Below, piece after piece: positions 5,489 to 5,526 of a stretch of 5,526 nucleotides of DNA. The position numbers and the translations under genes were made by a program. Source of the DNA: an uncultured Lachnospiraceae bacterium. Its GTDB lineage: Bacteria > Bacillota_A > Clostridia > Lachnospirales > Lachnospiraceae. Each line of letters opens with the position of its first letter. The first letter of the stretch is position 1. The notes below the pieces were generated by a model that made no database searches, was not told where the DNA came from, and saw nothing but the letters and a program-made list of their open reading frames with translations. The stretch lies in contig CACXGS010000010.1 in assembly GCA_902767195.1 (NCBI GenBank), positions 1 through 5,526 of the forward strand, read 5' to 3'.

Positions 5489-5526
5489 CAGTTCTTCGTC
5501 TTCTTCTACTGTACAGGCTTCCGGCA

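Overview
The window suggests a low-to-mid GC Gram-positive anaerobe of the Firmicutes, most likely a gut Clostridium/Lachnospiraceae-type organism. The reasons are strong AGGAGG-type ribosome binding sites, sigma-A-like promoters (TTTACA or TTGATA, 17 bp, TATAAT), a xpaC-telA gene pair, and a microcompartment eutS-eutP pair of the Gram-positive type. The genus cannot be named from the sequence alone.

Layout. Bases 1-144 hold a hairpin, probably the terminator of an unseen upstream gene, followed by a near-consensus promoter and a short leader with small hairpins. This drives eutS (145-522, bacterial microcompartment shell protein) and eutP (542-1021, P-loop protein of ethanolamine utilization) as a two-gene plus-strand unit. 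The unit ends in a perfect 15-bp A/T-flanked hairpin at 1057-1089, which also works in reverse for the converging minus-strand genes. Those are a small lysine-rich protein built from a duplicated ~47-residue unit (1128-1487, unrecognised) and a membrane-anchored cysteine hydrolase of NlpC/P60-like type (1628-2491). The hydrolase gene is divergent from a second membrane-anchored protein of unknown function (2610-3248), which has its own strong extended -10 promoter. That gene runs tail to tail, with no spare base, into a minus-strand operon: xpaC (4379-5425), then telA (3249-4382), overlapping by ATGA.

How the parts work together. EutS and EutP belong to the ethanolamine microcompartment, but no other eut gene is visible. 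Their own promoter and terminator make them a detached unit whose partners must lie elsewhere. The other genes have an envelope theme: a tethered Cys hydrolase facing the wall, a second single-span protein with an acidic linker, and the XpaC/TelA pair linked in Firmicutes to toxic-anion and envelope stress. No mobile element, tRNA, rRNA, CRISPR array or phage gene was seen. The least explained items are the two-unit repeat protein at 1128-1487 and the orphan membrane protein at 2610-3248.
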